A program made the position numbers and the translations under genes. Under the pieces are notes generated by a model. The model saw only the letters and a program-made list of their open reading frames with translations. It had not been told where the DNA came from and did not search any database. From the NCBI GenBank assembly GCA_963800255.1, contig CAWDAK010000009.1:124001-188000 (forward strand): a stretch of DNA of 64,000 nt, in the 5' to 3' direction. This DNA comes from DATFVA01 sp963800255. GTDB taxonomy: Bacteria > Bacteroidota > Ignavibacteria > Ignavibacteriales > Ignavibacteriaceae. Of this stretch, positions 8,086 to 17,591 are shown one piece after another (positions within the stretch are counted from its first letter, which is position 1; every line of letters begins with the position of its first letter).

Positions 8086-10851
8086 TTAGTGGGCATTCAG
8101 CCAGTTGCTCCCGGTTCCTGTTTCAACTGTTATCGGGACATTCATAGGAATTGCATTTTCCATTTTCTCCTTTACCATCTCCCTTACTTCATCGACCTCA
8201 TCCTTATAAACATCGAAAAGAAGTTCATCGTGTACCTGCAGAACCATCTTTGAACGGGCTTTCATTTTATTAAGTTCAGCATATATGTTTATCATTGCCA
8301 GCTTAATCATATCGGCAGCTGTACCCTGTATAGGCATATTGATGGCAACGCGTTCTTCAAACTGGCGAACTACACGGTTGCTGCTATTAATATTTCTGAG
8401 GAATCTTCTTCTGCCGAAAAGAGTTTCCGCATAACCTTTCTCCCGTGCCTTAAGCACTGATTCATCCATAAAATGTTTTACGCGTTTGAAGGTATTAAAA
8501 TATGTTTCAATAATTTCTTTAGCATGCCACTGAGTAATGCCCAGTCTTGTTTTCAACCCGAAAGGACCTATACCATACAGTACTCCGAAATTCACTTCCT
8601 TTGCTCTTCTGCGCATCTCCGGAGTAACATCTTCCGGATCCACCATAAATACAAGAGCAGCTGTGCTTCTGTGGATATCTTCTCCGTTTTTAAAAGCCAT
8701 TGTAAGGCCCTCATCGCCGGTTATACTGGCAAGGATGCGGAGTTCGATCTGACTGTAATCGGCACTAAGGATAAGGTGATTTTCATCCCTCGGTACAAAT
8801 GCTTTTCTGATTTCTTTCCCCAGCTCTGTTCTTATAGGGATATTCTGGAGATTGGGATCATTACTTGAAAGTCGTCCCGTAGAAGCAACTGTCTGATTAA
8901 AGCAGGTATGAATTCTTCCGGTTTTGGGATGGATCAGGGCAGGTAGAGAATCAGCATACGTTGATTTCAATTTAGCTACTTGTCTGAAATCGAGTATCAG
9001 TTCAACAATCTCATGTTCTCCACGCAGGTTTTCAAGGGATCTTGCGTCTGTAGAAAATCCCGTTTTTGTTTTCTTTCCGGTTTTGAGTTTCAGCTTATCA
9101 AACAGTATCACCTGCAGCTGCTGGGGTGAGTTAATATTAAATTCTTCTCCGCAGCAATCATATATTTTCCTGGTATAATTCTCCATAAGGACCTGGAGAT
9201 CCTTGCTGAATGAGACAAGAGCTTCCGTGTCAATTCTTATACCCTCCCTTTCCATATCCTCAAGAACCGGGACGAGCGGGAACTCAATATCGAAGGCAAT
9301 TTTATTCAGCTTTTCTTTTTTAACCTCATTTTCAAGTTTAGTAAAAAGCCTGTAAGTGATATCTGAATCTTCACAGGAATAATTGGAAACCTCATTCAAG
9401 TCAGCCTCAAATATCTTTGAAGGGTCTTTCTTTACACCAATCAGGTCGGAGAGGGGAATGGGTTTATAATTCAGATACTTTACCGAGAGATCATCCATTC
9501 CATGTTTCTGATCGGGGTCTATAACATAGCTTGCCAGCATCGTATCGAAATAAAAATTTTCTACCTCAATACCGCGGCTTCGGAGGACTGAGATATCGAA
9601 TTTTCCATTCTGGCATACTTTCTTGATTTTCTTATTTTCAAATACGGGTTTGAATATTGTTATGAACTCGCTCAGGGGTAGTCGGGTCTTTACCGAATCA
9701 GGAATTTCTTTTTCCTTCTCAAAAGCATTCACTGCTACATAATAGCCTTCATTTTCCTTTGTAGAGAATGAAACACCGGCAAGCTTAAGCATAAAATGGT
9801 CGAGACTGTCAGTTTCAGTGTCAAATACGAATAGATCTGCCTTTCCTAACCTGGCTGCCAGTTTTTTAGCTTGTGAAGCATCGGTTATTAAAGTATAGCT
9901 GATCTTTTCCTTATCGAAGGTTTCTGCTTCAGGAGAAGTGGTTTCTATTTCTTCGCCTTTGCTTCCTCCGTTTCTTTCATAAAAGTTAAGGAGACGGCTA
10001 TAGAGATTCTTGAATTCAAGCTGAAGAAATATTTCCCTTAGTTTATCAAAATCGGGTTCAGTTAATTTTGCTTTATCAAAATTAAATTCCAGGGGAACAC
10101 CGCAGTGTATGGCAGCCAGCTCTTTGGAGAGAAGCGCGCTTGCTTCCCCCTCGATCAGTTTTTTCTTCAGGGCCGGTTTTTCTATTTCGTCTATATGCTC
10201 ATATATCCCTTCTACAGAACAGTATTTCTGAATTAAAGGAATCGCTGTTTTTGGGCCTATCCCTGCGATACCCGGTATGTCGTCAGATTTATCACCAATG
10301 AGCGCCAGGTAGTCTACCATCTGTACCGGCTCGAATCCGAATTCCTCTTTAACTTTTTTTACATCATAAAAAACAATTTCGTCTGTTGACTTACCGGGAC
10401 GGACAATCTTAACGTTGTCGGTTACCAGCTGGTTGAAATCTTTATCAGGAGTAATTACAAATGATTCAAGTCCCTCTTCCTCCGCCTTGCAGACAGCAGT
10501 TCCAATAATGTCATCAGCTTCATACCCCGGCATAATATATAGGGGAATATTCATAGCATTGATGATTTCCTTAATCCTCACTATCTGGGGGATCATATCC
10601 TCAGGCATCTGAGCTCTTGATGCTTTATAGCCTTCATATTTCTCATGGCGGAATGTTTTTTCCTTAGAATCGAATGCTACAGAAAGGTAATCCGGCTTTG
10701 TGTCTTCCAATATCTTAAGTAGCTGGTTCAGGAAGCCGAAAACGGCTGAGGTTGGTTCACCTTTTGTAGATACCAGAGGACGGTTAATGAAAACGAAGTA
10801 GGCTCTATAAGCTAAAGCCATAGCATCAATAATTACGAATTTTTTACTCAT
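8086..10851 (-). CDS. polA: DNA polymerase I
   Basis: A 921-residue protein with the three classical domains. N-terminal 5' nuclease (about 1-300; IDAMALAYRAYFVF, YEADDIIGT, LIGDKSDDIPGIAGIGPKTA). Proofreading 3'-5' exonuclease (about 315-510), apparently intact: DTETD, CQNGKFD and the YSCEDSD motif hold the metal-binding acidic residues. Polymerase domain (about 540-921) with DYSQIELRILAS, the finger helix RRAKEVNFGVLYGIGPFG, and VHDELLFDV. It fills gaps and removes RNA primers. ATG at 10851; a GT9 gene follows 14 bp downstream. Confidence 0.97.
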   Translation of the reverse strand: MSKKFVIIDAMALAYRAYFVFINRPLVSTKGEPTSAVFGFLNQLLKILEDTKPDYLSVAFDSKEKTFRHEKYEGYKASRAQMPEDMIPQIVRIKEIINAMNIPLYIMPGYEADDIIGTAVCKAEEEGLESFVITPDKDFNQLVTDNVKIVRPGKSTDEIVFYDVKKVKEEFGFEPVQMVDYLALIGDKSDDIPGIAGIGPKTAIPLIQKYCSVEGIYEHIDEIEKPALKKKLIEGEASALLSKELAAIHCGVPLEFNFDKAKLTEPDFDKLREIFLQLEFKNLYSRLLNFYERNGGSKGEEIETTSPEAETFDKEKISYTLITDASQAKKLAARLGKADLFVFDTETDSLDHFMLKLAGVSFSTKENEGYYVAVNAFEKEKEIPDSVKTRLPLSEFITIFKPVFENKKIKKVCQNGKFDISVLRSRGIEVENFYFDTMLASYVIDPDQKHGMDDLSVKYLNYKPIPLSDLIGVKKDPSKIFEADLNEVSNYSCEDSDITYRLFTKLENEVKKEKLNKIAFDIEFPLVPVLEDMEREGIRIDTEALVSFSKDLQVLMENYTRKIYDCCGEEFNINSPQQLQVILFDKLKLKTGKKTKTGFSTDARSLENLRGEHEIVELILDFRQVAKLKSTYADSLPALIHPKTGRIHTCFNQTVASTGRLSSNDPNLQNIPIRTELGKEIRKAFVPRDENHLILSADYSQIELRILASITGDEGLTMAFKNGEDIHRSTAALVFMVDPEDVTPEMRRRAKEVNFGVLYGIGPFGLKTRLGITQWHAKEIIETYFNTFKRVKHFMDESVLKAREKGYAETLFGRRRFLRNINSSNRVVRQFEERVAINMPIQGTAADMIKLAMINIYAELNKMKARSKMVLQVHDELLFDVYKDEVDEVREMVKEKMENAIPMNVPITVETGTGSNWLNAH

Positions 10852-11025
10852 ATTTTCTCATCGGTTAAATTCTGAGGTGCCTAAGGGAGAACTTCTATAG
10901 AATGAACAAAAATAAAAATAAGTACCCTTACTTCAAATTCAATAAATTGGAACCGGAGCATTAAAGGGACAGGAGGAGAAATTTTAATTTGTCTGATCAA
11001 ATATTATCTTTCACACACTTATTTG

Positions 11026-11031
11026 TATAAT
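11026..11031 (+). promoter_or_regulatory. Candidate -10 element upstream of kup
   Basis: A perfect TATAAT lies 53 nt before the kup ATG in the 233-bp divergent gap between polA and kup. No convincing -35 lies 16-18 bp upstream, so this is only a candidate; the gap otherwise shows no clear riboswitch or strong hairpin. Confidence 0.3.
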
Positions 11032-11084
11032 TTGTGAATATTTGAATCACTGCACTGAACTTTTACGAACCAACTGTGGTATTG

Positions 11085-12899
11085 ATGAAATTTAAATTTT
11101 CTTCTTTTAAAGATATTGTAAAAGCGATGGGACTGGTTTTCGGCGATATAGGCACCAGCCCGATTTATACATTAACAGTTATCTTCACTCTTACTTCGCC
11201 TACCTACGGCAACCTGATGGGTGCTCTTTCGCTCATCTTCTGGTCGCTCATAATATTAGTAACAGTTGAGTATGCTTGGCTGGCTATGAGTCTCAGTATC
11301 AAGGGTGAAGGCGGGATTATTGTTCTCAAGGAAATCCTTACCAAAAGTGTAAAAACAGGCAGGAGGGCAGGTTTTGCGTCATTTCTTGGATTTGTAGGAG
11401 TTTCCCTTCTTATGGGTGACGGCGCAATTACACCGGCAATCAGTATTCTCTCTGCCGTTGAGGGATTACAGCTGATTCCATCAATTGGTCATATCAGTGT
11501 AAGTACAATAATCTTAATCACCTGTATCATTACAGTTCTTCTTTTTGCGATACAATCACGCGGCACTGATAAAGTATCTGCTTCTTTCGGTCCGATAATG
11601 ATTATCTGGTTTTCAGCTCTTTTACTTTCTGGAATTTACTCGCTGATTCAGATGCCTGGAGTTCTGGCAGCTGTTAGCCCACATTATGCAATAAATTTTA
11701 TGCTTCACAATGGATGGACTGGTTTCTTTGTGTTAAGTGAAGTAATCTTGTGCGCAACAGGAGGCGAAGCACTTTATGCAGATATGGGTCATCTGGGGAG
11801 TCAGCCTATAAGGCATGCATGGTATTTTGTATTCTTTGCCCTTGTTATAAATTATTTCGGACAGGGAGCTTATCTTCTCTCTTCTCAGAATACGAGTTAT
11901 GTACTTTTCGGGATGATAAGATCTATATCAGACATCTTTTACGTCCCTTTCCTGATTCTTACCCTACTGGCCACGATCATTGCGTCACAGGCTATGATAA
12001 GCGCTGTTATGAGCCTTGTATACCAGGGTATAACCACCAGGATCTTTCCGCTTATGAAGGTGAAATACACATCAACTCATCTTAAGTCGCAGATTTACAT
12101 AGGTGTGGTTAACTGGGTGTTGTTGATAGCTGTATTGTTTATGATATTTTTCTTTCAGAAATCAGACAATCTGGCTGCCGCATATGGACTAGCAGTAACT
12201 GCCACAATGACTATCAGTGCTATGTTCATGATCTGGATATTCAAGATTGAAAACAGAAAAGCTAAGATGGGTATAGCCTCTCTTGTTTTTGTTGTTGACC
12301 TGCTTTACCTGGTTGCTGTGATGAATAAACTACCCCACGGAGGGTACTGGTCTATCGTAGTTGCTCTTGTTCCTTTCCTGGTTATCCAGCTATGGTCATC
12401 GGGTCATAAGGCAATGTATCGTTCATTCCGTCCGCTTCCTTTTGATGTTTTTAAAGAAAGCTATGAACAGATCCACAGGCTGGGAAATAATATAAACGGA
12501 ACAGCTCTCTTCTTCACAAAAGACCTCAATAATGTACCGCCTTATATTGTTCATTGTATTATAAGAGGAAATATCATTTACGAGAAAAATATATTAGTGT
12601 CGATACAGACTACAGACTCTCCCTACGGTACATCATTCAAGAAGATCGATAACCTTGCGCATGGACTTTCCGGAATAATAATCCATACAGGATATATGGA
12701 ATTTGTTGACATTCCCCATCTGTTGAAAGCCAATGGAATAACTGAAAAAGTAATCTTCTACGGTTCTGAAGATATAGTTACCAACAAGATCTGGCTGAAG
12801 ATATTTGCAGTGTTTAAAAAACTATCACCAAACTTTGTCGCGTTTTATAAACTGCAGTACAATAAACTTCATGGTGTAACCACCAGGATCGAATTATAA
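11085..12899 (+). CDS. kup: Kup-type low-affinity potassium transporter
   Basis: A polytopic membrane protein of about 604 residues. Near the N-terminus it has the family signature MGLVFGDIGTSPIYTL, then ISILSAVEGLQL, GGEALYADMGHLG and roughly twelve hydrophobic segments up to about residue 440, followed by a hydrophilic C-terminal domain of about 160 residues. Kup/HAK/KT proteins take up K+ with protons across the inner membrane. The ATG at 11085 is chosen; an in-frame GTG at 11076 would add three residues and neither has a clear ribosome site. The following nuclease-family gene begins 16 bp downstream. Confidence 0.95.
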   Translation: MKFKFSSFKDIVKAMGLVFGDIGTSPIYTLTVIFTLTSPTYGNLMGALSLIFWSLIILVTVEYAWLAMSLSIKGEGGIIVLKEILTKSVKTGRRAGFASFLGFVGVSLLMGDGAITPAISILSAVEGLQLIPSIGHISVSTIILITCIITVLLFAIQSRGTDKVSASFGPIMIIWFSALLLSGIYSLIQMPGVLAAVSPHYAINFMLHNGWTGFFVLSEVILCATGGEALYADMGHLGSQPIRHAWYFVFFALVINYFGQGAYLLSSQNTSYVLFGMIRSISDIFYVPFLILTLLATIIASQAMISAVMSLVYQGITTRIFPLMKVKYTSTHLKSQIYIGVVNWVLLIAVLFMIFFFQKSDNLAAAYGLAVTATMTISAMFMIWIFKIENRKAKMGIASLVFVVDLLYLVAVMNKLPHGGYWSIVVALVPFLVIQLWSSGHKAMYRSFRPLPFDVFKESYEQIHRLGNNINGTALFFTKDLNNVPPYIVHCIIRGNIIYEKNILVSIQTTDSPYGTSFKKIDNLAHGLSGIIIHTGYMEFVDIPHLLKANGITEKVIFYGSEDIVTNKIWLKIFAVFKKLSPNFVAFYKLQYNKLHGVTTRIEL

Positions 12900-12915
12900 A
12901 CCTGATTAATTATAT

Positions 12916-13971
12916 ATGGATATGAAATCATTCTCAATTTTTTGGATCGCTTTTCTATTCTCCTTTAATTCATTAGCACAAAATCAAGGCCAGGATACTC
13001 TCTTTACCGCCTCGTGGAACCTTGAGAATCTTTTTGATACCGTAGATGACAGTCTTAAGAATGACGAGGAGTTTCTTCCCGACAGTATGAAACATTGGGA
13101 CAAAGAAAAACTGGAAAAGAAATTTTTTAACCTTTCCAGGGTAATAAAATCGATGAATGAAAACAGGGGACCGGATATGCTTGGAGTTGTGGAAGTTGAA
13201 CACAAATCATTGCTTGACAGCATGATCAGCAAGTGCCTTCCGGGCATGAATTTTTCAACAGCTTACCTTGAATCTCCTGATAATCGGGGGATTGACAACG
13301 GACTGATTTACAGAAGTGACCTGTTCAATATATTATCTGTGACAGGAGACACCATCCATTTGTCTGACGGTTACCCCACCAGGCTTATTTTAGGTGTCAC
13401 TCTGCTTGATAAAAATAATGATACCGTTCAGGTATTTGTTAACCACTGGCCAAGCAGAAGGGGAGGGGAGGATGAATCAGAAATTAATAGGATCAGCGCA
13501 GCGGCGGTGTTGAGAAAAAATGTTGACAGAATATTATTACGTAATCCTGCCTCGCTAATTATCATTATGGGTGATTTTAATGATGAACCCACAAACAATT
13601 CAATCATGAATACGTTAGGGGCTCAGCCCGTTTTATGCGATACAATACCGGAAAGATTATCCGAAGATACTTCCGGAGAATTATATAACCTGGCTTACAA
13701 ACCTTATAGTGAAAGTCTCGGAACTTATAAATACAGAAATGACTGGAACATGCTTGATCAGGTAATAGTATCACGTGCATTACTAACAGGTGAAAATATT
13801 CACTACCTATGCGGATCATTTAATATTTACAAACCTGATTTCATCGTAGAACAGAACGGAAAATACGCCGGCTCTCCGTTTCCTACGTACGGAGGAAATA
13901 GATACCTTGGAGGTTACAGCGATCATTTTCCCGTAACTGCAAAATTTATTGTAAACCACCAGGAGAATTAA
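12916..13971 (+). CDS. Secreted endonuclease/exonuclease/phosphatase family protein
   Basis: A 351-residue protein starting with a signal peptide (hydrophobic stretch to about residue 21, ending SLAQ). The mature part has the EEP-fold signatures in order: SWNLENLFDT, GVVEVEH (metal-binding Glu), VNHWPSRRGG, IMGDFNDEP (Asp/Asn pair) and GYSDHFPV (catalytic His). Family members cleave DNA, inositol phosphates or sphingomyelin; the substrate is unknown here. The export signal suggests nutrient scavenging (extracellular DNA or phosphoesters) in the periplasm or outside. It ends 1 bp before the SDR gene. Confidence 0.85.
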   Translation: MDMKSFSIFWIAFLFSFNSLAQNQGQDTLFTASWNLENLFDTVDDSLKNDEEFLPDSMKHWDKEKLEKKFFNLSRVIKSMNENRGPDMLGVVEVEHKSLLDSMISKCLPGMNFSTAYLESPDNRGIDNGLIYRSDLFNILSVTGDTIHLSDGYPTRLILGVTLLDKNNDTVQVFVNHWPSRRGGEDESEINRISAAAVLRKNVDRILLRNPASLIIIMGDFNDEPTNNSIMNTLGAQPVLCDTIPERLSEDTSGELYNLAYKPYSESLGTYKYRNDWNMLDQVIVSRALLTGENIHYLCGSFNIYKPDFIVEQNGKYAGSPFPTYGGNRYLGGYSDHFPVTAKFIVNHQEN

Positions 13972-13972
13972 A

Positions 13973-14668
13973 GTGAAAAAAGAGGTTATGATCTTTGGTG
14001 CAAATGGAGCCCTTGGAAGGGGCGTATCAGCCGTTATGCAGGCAATGAATTACGACGAAGTGTATCTCTTTGACTTCAATATTGAAGAACAGGATACCGG
14101 CCGAAGTGCTGTGAAAATTAACACCGGGGATCTAACTGCAGAAAAAAATGTGGAAGCAGCTTTTAAAGGGATCGAACCTTCGAAAGAAAAACTCTATTTT
14201 CTTTATAGTACAGTAGGCGGGTATACAGGAGGAAAAAACCTGATTGATACCAAAGAAGAAGATTGGGACAGGATGATGGATATGAACCTGAAAACAAATT
14301 TTTTTATAGCGAAACATTTTTCAAACCTGGCTTCTAAATCAGCGGGAGGTTCAATATGTTTCACTGCCGCAGAGACAGGTTTGAATCCTGAGGCAGGAAA
14401 GGGACCATACGGAGTTTCAAAGAGTGCGTTGATTCACCTCGTTAAAACGCTCTCACTTGAGGGAAATTCTTTAAATATAAGTGCAAATGCGATAGCTCCT
14501 TACATAATAGATACACCTGCCAACAGGAATTGGATGAAGAACGGAGACTACAGCACATGGATAAAACCGGAAGAAATAGGTAGGTTTGCGCATAGTCTTT
14601 TCGAGAATTTCAACTTCGTATCGGGAAATATTTTAAAACTGTCATCAAGATTTAATGTTCGTTTCTAG
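13973..14668 (+). CDS. Short-chain dehydrogenase/reductase
   Basis: A 231-residue Rossmann oxidoreductase. Seen: GANGALGRGVSAVM (NAD(P)-binding Gly-rich loop), MNLKTNFFIAKH, and the YxxxK active site in GPYGVSKSALIHL, with the expected Ser-containing strand (SICFTAAET) before it. GTG start at 13973 after a GGAG ribosome site that lies in the end of the preceding gene. The substrate cannot be inferred; the compact size and the acidic loop after strand 2 resemble dihydropteridine reductase-like SDRs. Confidence 0.85.
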   Translation: MKKEVMIFGANGALGRGVSAVMQAMNYDEVYLFDFNIEEQDTGRSAVKINTGDLTAEKNVEAAFKGIEPSKEKLYFLYSTVGGYTGGKNLIDTKEEDWDRMMDMNLKTNFFIAKHFSNLASKSAGGSICFTAAETGLNPEAGKGPYGVSKSALIHLVKTLSLEGNSLNISANAIAPYIIDTPANRNWMKNGDYSTWIKPEEIGRFAHSLFENFNFVSGNILKLSSRFNVRF

Positions 14669-14712
14669 GCTTTAATAAAGAAATTTAGTTAAATTTACTA
14701 CCTAGATGTTTA

Positions 14713-14741
14713 TTGACTTTGTTTTTCGAAATAGTTATTGT
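14713..14741 (+). promoter_or_regulatory. Candidate sigma-70 promoter for the exb operon
   Basis: TTGACT (14713-14718) and TATTGT (14736-14741) are separated by exactly 17 bp in the 154-bp gap before exbB. The expected start of transcription is near 14748, giving a leader of about 75 nt that contains a small GGAG/CTCC hairpin and the AGGAGG ribosome site at 14808-14813. Confidence 0.45.
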
Positions 14742-14822
14742 AACGAGGTCTTTTTAAGAAATTTATTGGAGCCTATCTCTCCTCAAAAGATCATTTTTTA
14801 ATTTATTAGGAGGTTACTTTAT

Positions 14823-15521
14823 ATGGACTTTATTGGGATTATCTCGGCAATGATAAATGTGATTGCGCAGGCTAATCAAGATCAAGGTGCTTTGAATTGG
14901 TTAACAGAAAAATTCGAAGCAGGCGGCGGGTTTATGTGGCCAATCCTTGTTTGCCTTGTACTGGGACTCGCTTTTTCCTTTGAAAGATTCTGGACCCTCT
15001 CAAGAGCCAAAACAAACACAAAAGGTTTCATTGTAAAAGTTAGAAGAGCACTGGATGAAGGCGGCGTTGAAAGAGCTAAGGAAGTCTGCGGAAACACAAG
15101 AGGCCCTGTAGCTTCTGTTTTCCATGCAGGACTGCTCAGAGCAGACGAAGGTCTCGAAGCTGCTGAGAAAGCTATCATTGCTTACGGCGGAATTGAAATG
15201 AGCTTTCTTGAAAGAGGAATGATCTGGATTTCGACTTTTATCACTATTGCTCCTATGCTTGGTTTTACCGGAACAGTACAGGGTATGATCCAGGCATTTG
15301 ACGCTATTAAAAACGCTGCACAGATTTCACCTGCAATTGTTGCAGAAGGTATTTCTGTGGCGCTTTTGACCACCCTGTTCGGTCTTGTGGTTGCTATGAT
15401 ACTACAGGTTTTTTATAATTACTTCATTTCCAGGATTGACAGGCTTGTTGGTGATATGGAAGAAAGTTCTGTTGAACTAATCGATGCTTTATATGATCTT
15501 AAAGCAAAAGGAAAAGTTTAA
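14823..15521 (+). CDS. exbB: ExbB/TolQ/MotA-type proton-channel protein
   Basis: A 232-residue inner-membrane protein with three membrane segments: about 35-55 (FMWPILVCLVLGLAFSFERF region), about 130-150 and about 175-200, the usual ExbB/TolQ layout, with the conserved LGFTGTVQGMI loop and Thr/Glu-rich third helix region. With ExbD it forms a proton-driven motor that energises TonB-dependent transport or Tol-type envelope work. A perfect AGGAGG precedes the ATG by 9 nt. Two exbD genes follow directly; no tonB is seen in the window. Confidence 0.92.
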   Translation: MDFIGIISAMINVIAQANQDQGALNWLTEKFEAGGGFMWPILVCLVLGLAFSFERFWTLSRAKTNTKGFIVKVRRALDEGGVERAKEVCGNTRGPVASVFHAGLLRADEGLEAAEKAIIAYGGIEMSFLERGMIWISTFITIAPMLGFTGTVQGMIQAFDAIKNAAQISPAIVAEGISVALLTTLFGLVVAMILQVFYNYFISRIDRLVGDMEESSVELIDALYDLKAKGKV

Positions 15522-15581
15522 GGAACAACAGGTTATCCTTTGAAGTTTTATAATAATTAACTATAATAAAAGTAATCAGCA

Positions 15582-16115
15582 ATGTTAAAAAAACGAAAAA
15601 TGGCGGAAGCCGCTATACCGACTAGTTCGATGGCTGACATCGCATTTCTGCTGCTGCTTTTCTTCCTTGTTGCAACGGTAATAGATGTGGATACAGGTAT
15701 TGGACTTACCTTACCTGAATACGTTGAGGATGTACAGAACGTTAAGGTTGATAAGGACAGGATGGCTGCGATATTAATTAATGAAAATGGGGATGTACTG
15801 GTAGATGGAACCCCGGTACCAGTATTCCAGATTAAAAATAATTTAAAGCCGAGAATAATCTCCAAGATTGATCTACCTTCCAATAAAAAACTCATTGTTT
15901 CTGTAAAGACTGATAGAAAGACTAACTATAATACTTATATCCAGGCTTTGGATCAGGTGAAACAGGCATATTTTGAGGTAAGAGACGAATATTCTAATCA
16001 GCAGTACGGTAAGTCGTACAATGACATTGTGCCTGAACAGCAGGATGTCGTTAAAGACAAGATACCCATCATAATATCTCTTGCAGAACCTGAATCAGTA
16101 AAAAATAAAAGTTAA
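15582..16115 (+). CDS. exbD: ExbD/TolR-type protein (first copy)
   Basis: A 177-residue protein: short basic cytoplasmic N-terminus, one membrane segment (about 20-40; MADIAFLLLLFFLVATVID with the conserved channel Asp before it) and a periplasmic domain. Pairs with ExbB. It starts 60 bp after exbB. Its periplasmic part (about 130 residues, with a charged C-terminal tail) is longer than that of the second copy. Confidence 0.9.
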   Translation: MLKKRKMAEAAIPTSSMADIAFLLLLFFLVATVIDVDTGIGLTLPEYVEDVQNVKVDKDRMAAILINENGDVLVDGTPVPVFQIKNNLKPRIISKIDLPSNKKLIVSVKTDRKTNYNTYIQALDQVKQAYFEVRDEYSNQQYGKSYNDIVPEQQDVVKDKIPIIISLAEPESVKNKS

Positions 16116-16125
16116 GGTTTGAATA

Positions 16126-16539
16126 ATGAAATTTGAAAAAAGAAGAGCAAGTACAAAACAGGAAATTCCAACCGCATCTATGCCGGATATTGTATTCATG
16201 CTCCTGCTTTTCTTCATGGTTACAACAACCCTGCGTGAGGTAGATGTACTGGTAGACTTCAAATTGCCTGAAGCAAAAGCAATAGAGAAAATTGAGAATA
16301 AAAGACTTATCTCGTATATCTGGGTGGGAAAGAGCGGAAGAATTCAGATAAATGATAGTATTGTAAAGCTGAATGAAGTTGAACCAATAATGTATTCAAA
16401 GAGACAAGAATTACCTAATGTTATCGTTTCGCTGAGGATTGATAAGGGAACAGATATGGGACTTGTAACTGATATCCAGCAGGAACTCCGAAAGGCGTAC
16501 TGTTTAAGAATTAACTATTCGGCAAATATCAAGATCTGA
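16126..16539 (+). CDS. exbD: ExbD/TolR-type protein (second copy)
   Basis: A 137-residue ExbD. Same design as its neighbour: MPDIVFMLLLFFMVTTTLR carries the conserved Asp in the single membrane helix, followed by a compact periplasmic domain. It starts 10 bp after the first exbD. Paired ExbD genes after one ExbB are common in Bacteroidota relatives and may allow hetero-assemblies. A rho-independent terminator follows. Confidence 0.9.
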   Translation: MKFEKRRASTKQEIPTASMPDIVFMLLLFFMVTTTLREVDVLVDFKLPEAKAIEKIENKRLISYIWVGKSGRIQINDSIVKLNEVEPIMYSKRQELPNVIVSLRIDKGTDMGLVTDIQQELRKAYCLRINYSANIKI

Positions 16540-16565
16540 ATTTCCTGAAATAATTGTTAGGTTTG

Positions 16566-16600
16566 AGGCAGGCTGGTTTTTTAACTACCTGCCTTTTTTT
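16566..16600 (+). terminator. Intrinsic terminator after the exb operon
   Basis: AGGCAGG (16566-16572) pairs with CCTGCCT (16588-16594) and is followed by a T run to 16600. The 15-nt loop is long but the position between exbD and yqeY is right. The ribosome site of yqeY (AGGAGG) begins 6 nt later. Confidence 0.7.
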
Positions 16601-16616
16601 AATTTAGGAGGCAGCT

Positions 16617-17066
16617 ATGAATTTAACTGAAAGAATAAATCAGGATCTTAAAATATCAATGAAAACGGGGGATAAATTAAGAACAGAAACTATACGCTCC
16701 ATAAGAGCCCTTATACTTGAATTTGAGAAAAGCGGCAGTGGTAAAGAATTAAACCAGGATGAAGAAATGAAACTCCTTACCGGTGCGGCAAAAAAAAGAA
16801 AAGACTCCATTGAGCAGTTCAGGAACGCCGGCAGGGAAGACCTGGCAGTAAAAGAGGAGAAAGAGCTTGAAATACTCGGAGAGTATCTTCCTGAACAGCT
16901 TACGAAAGATAAGATAAAAATTGAAGTTGAAAGGATAGCTAAAGAGGTTAATGCTGTTTCAAAGGATGATTTTACCAGGCTGATGCCTGCTGTAATGAAA
17001 GAACTTAAAGGTAAAGCTGATGGGAAGGAAGTACGTTCAGTAGTTGAAGACTACCTGGGTAAGTAA
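16617..17066 (+). CDS. yqeY: GatB/YqeY domain protein
   Basis: A 149-residue helical protein with the family features: basic N-terminal helix (MNLTERINQDLKISMKTGDK), a central DSIEQFRNAGREDL loop, EYLPEQLT, and a C-terminal GKADGKEVRSVVEDYL related to the tail domain of GatB. Family members are thought to bind tRNA or nucleic acid; in some species they help tRNA amidation. AGGAGG ribosome site 7 nt upstream. The cvpA TTG start follows its stop codon without a gap. Confidence 0.9.
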   Translation: MNLTERINQDLKISMKTGDKLRTETIRSIRALILEFEKSGSGKELNQDEEMKLLTGAAKKRKDSIEQFRNAGREDLAVKEEKELEILGEYLPEQLTKDKIKIEVERIAKEVNAVSKDDFTRLMPAVMKELKGKADGKEVRSVVEDYLGK

Positions 17067-17591
17067 TTGAATCTGGTTGATGCAATAATTGTTATGATCG
17101 TCATAATCGGGTTCATCCTTGGATATAAAGATGGATTTGTAAGGAAATTAATCGGTTTCACAGGTTTTATTCTCGCTGTAATCCTTGCGATAAATTTTGC
17201 AGCGGAACTGGGAAAATACATAGAAGCAGCATTCGGAATCGAATTATATCTATCTGAACTGATTGCTGGAGCAGCAATTTTCATCGGTATTATGGTTCTT
17301 TCTGCTTTCCTAAAGCGTGTTATCCATCCCTTTGATAAAGTTAATAACCTGGTGAACCAGGTTATCGGGGGTGTGATAGGGATGATCCAGATACTGTTTT
17401 TTTTGAGCGCCGCACTTTATATATTAAATGTATTCAATGTTCCATCGGAAAATGCTAAAAAAGAATCACTGTTTTATACATCGGTTTACAGAATTATTCC
17501 CGGAACTATTAACCTGATAAGCAACTATACCCCCGACGCTAAGAAAAGAATTAAAGATTATATTAATGATAAAGACACGCTAAATGATTGA
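17067..17591 (+). CDS. cvpA: CvpA family membrane protein
   Basis: A 174-residue protein with four membrane helices; the N-terminus (VDAIIVMIVIIGFILGYKDG) and following FVRKLIGF match the CvpA start signature. The family is required for colicin V export in E. coli and more generally affects envelope homeostasis; the mechanism is unclear. TTG start immediately after the yqeY stop, and an 8-bp overlap with mutS2, so the three genes are probably translationally coupled. The cvpA-mutS2 pair is a common arrangement in many phyla. Confidence 0.85.
   Translation: MNLVDAIIVMIVIIGFILGYKDGFVRKLIGFTGFILAVILAINFAAELGKYIEAAFGIELYLSELIAGAAIFIGIMVLSAFLKRVIHPFDKVNNLVNQVIGGVIGMIQILFFLSAALYILNVFNVPSENAKKESLFYTSVYRIIPGTINLISNYTPDAKKRIKDYINDKDTLND

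Noticed and set aside
10852..11084. c-di-AMP (ydaO/kup) riboswitch upstream of kup
   Set aside because: The leader lacks the conserved GGGAGG/pseudoknot motifs of the ydaO class as I know it; only a candidate -10 was seen.
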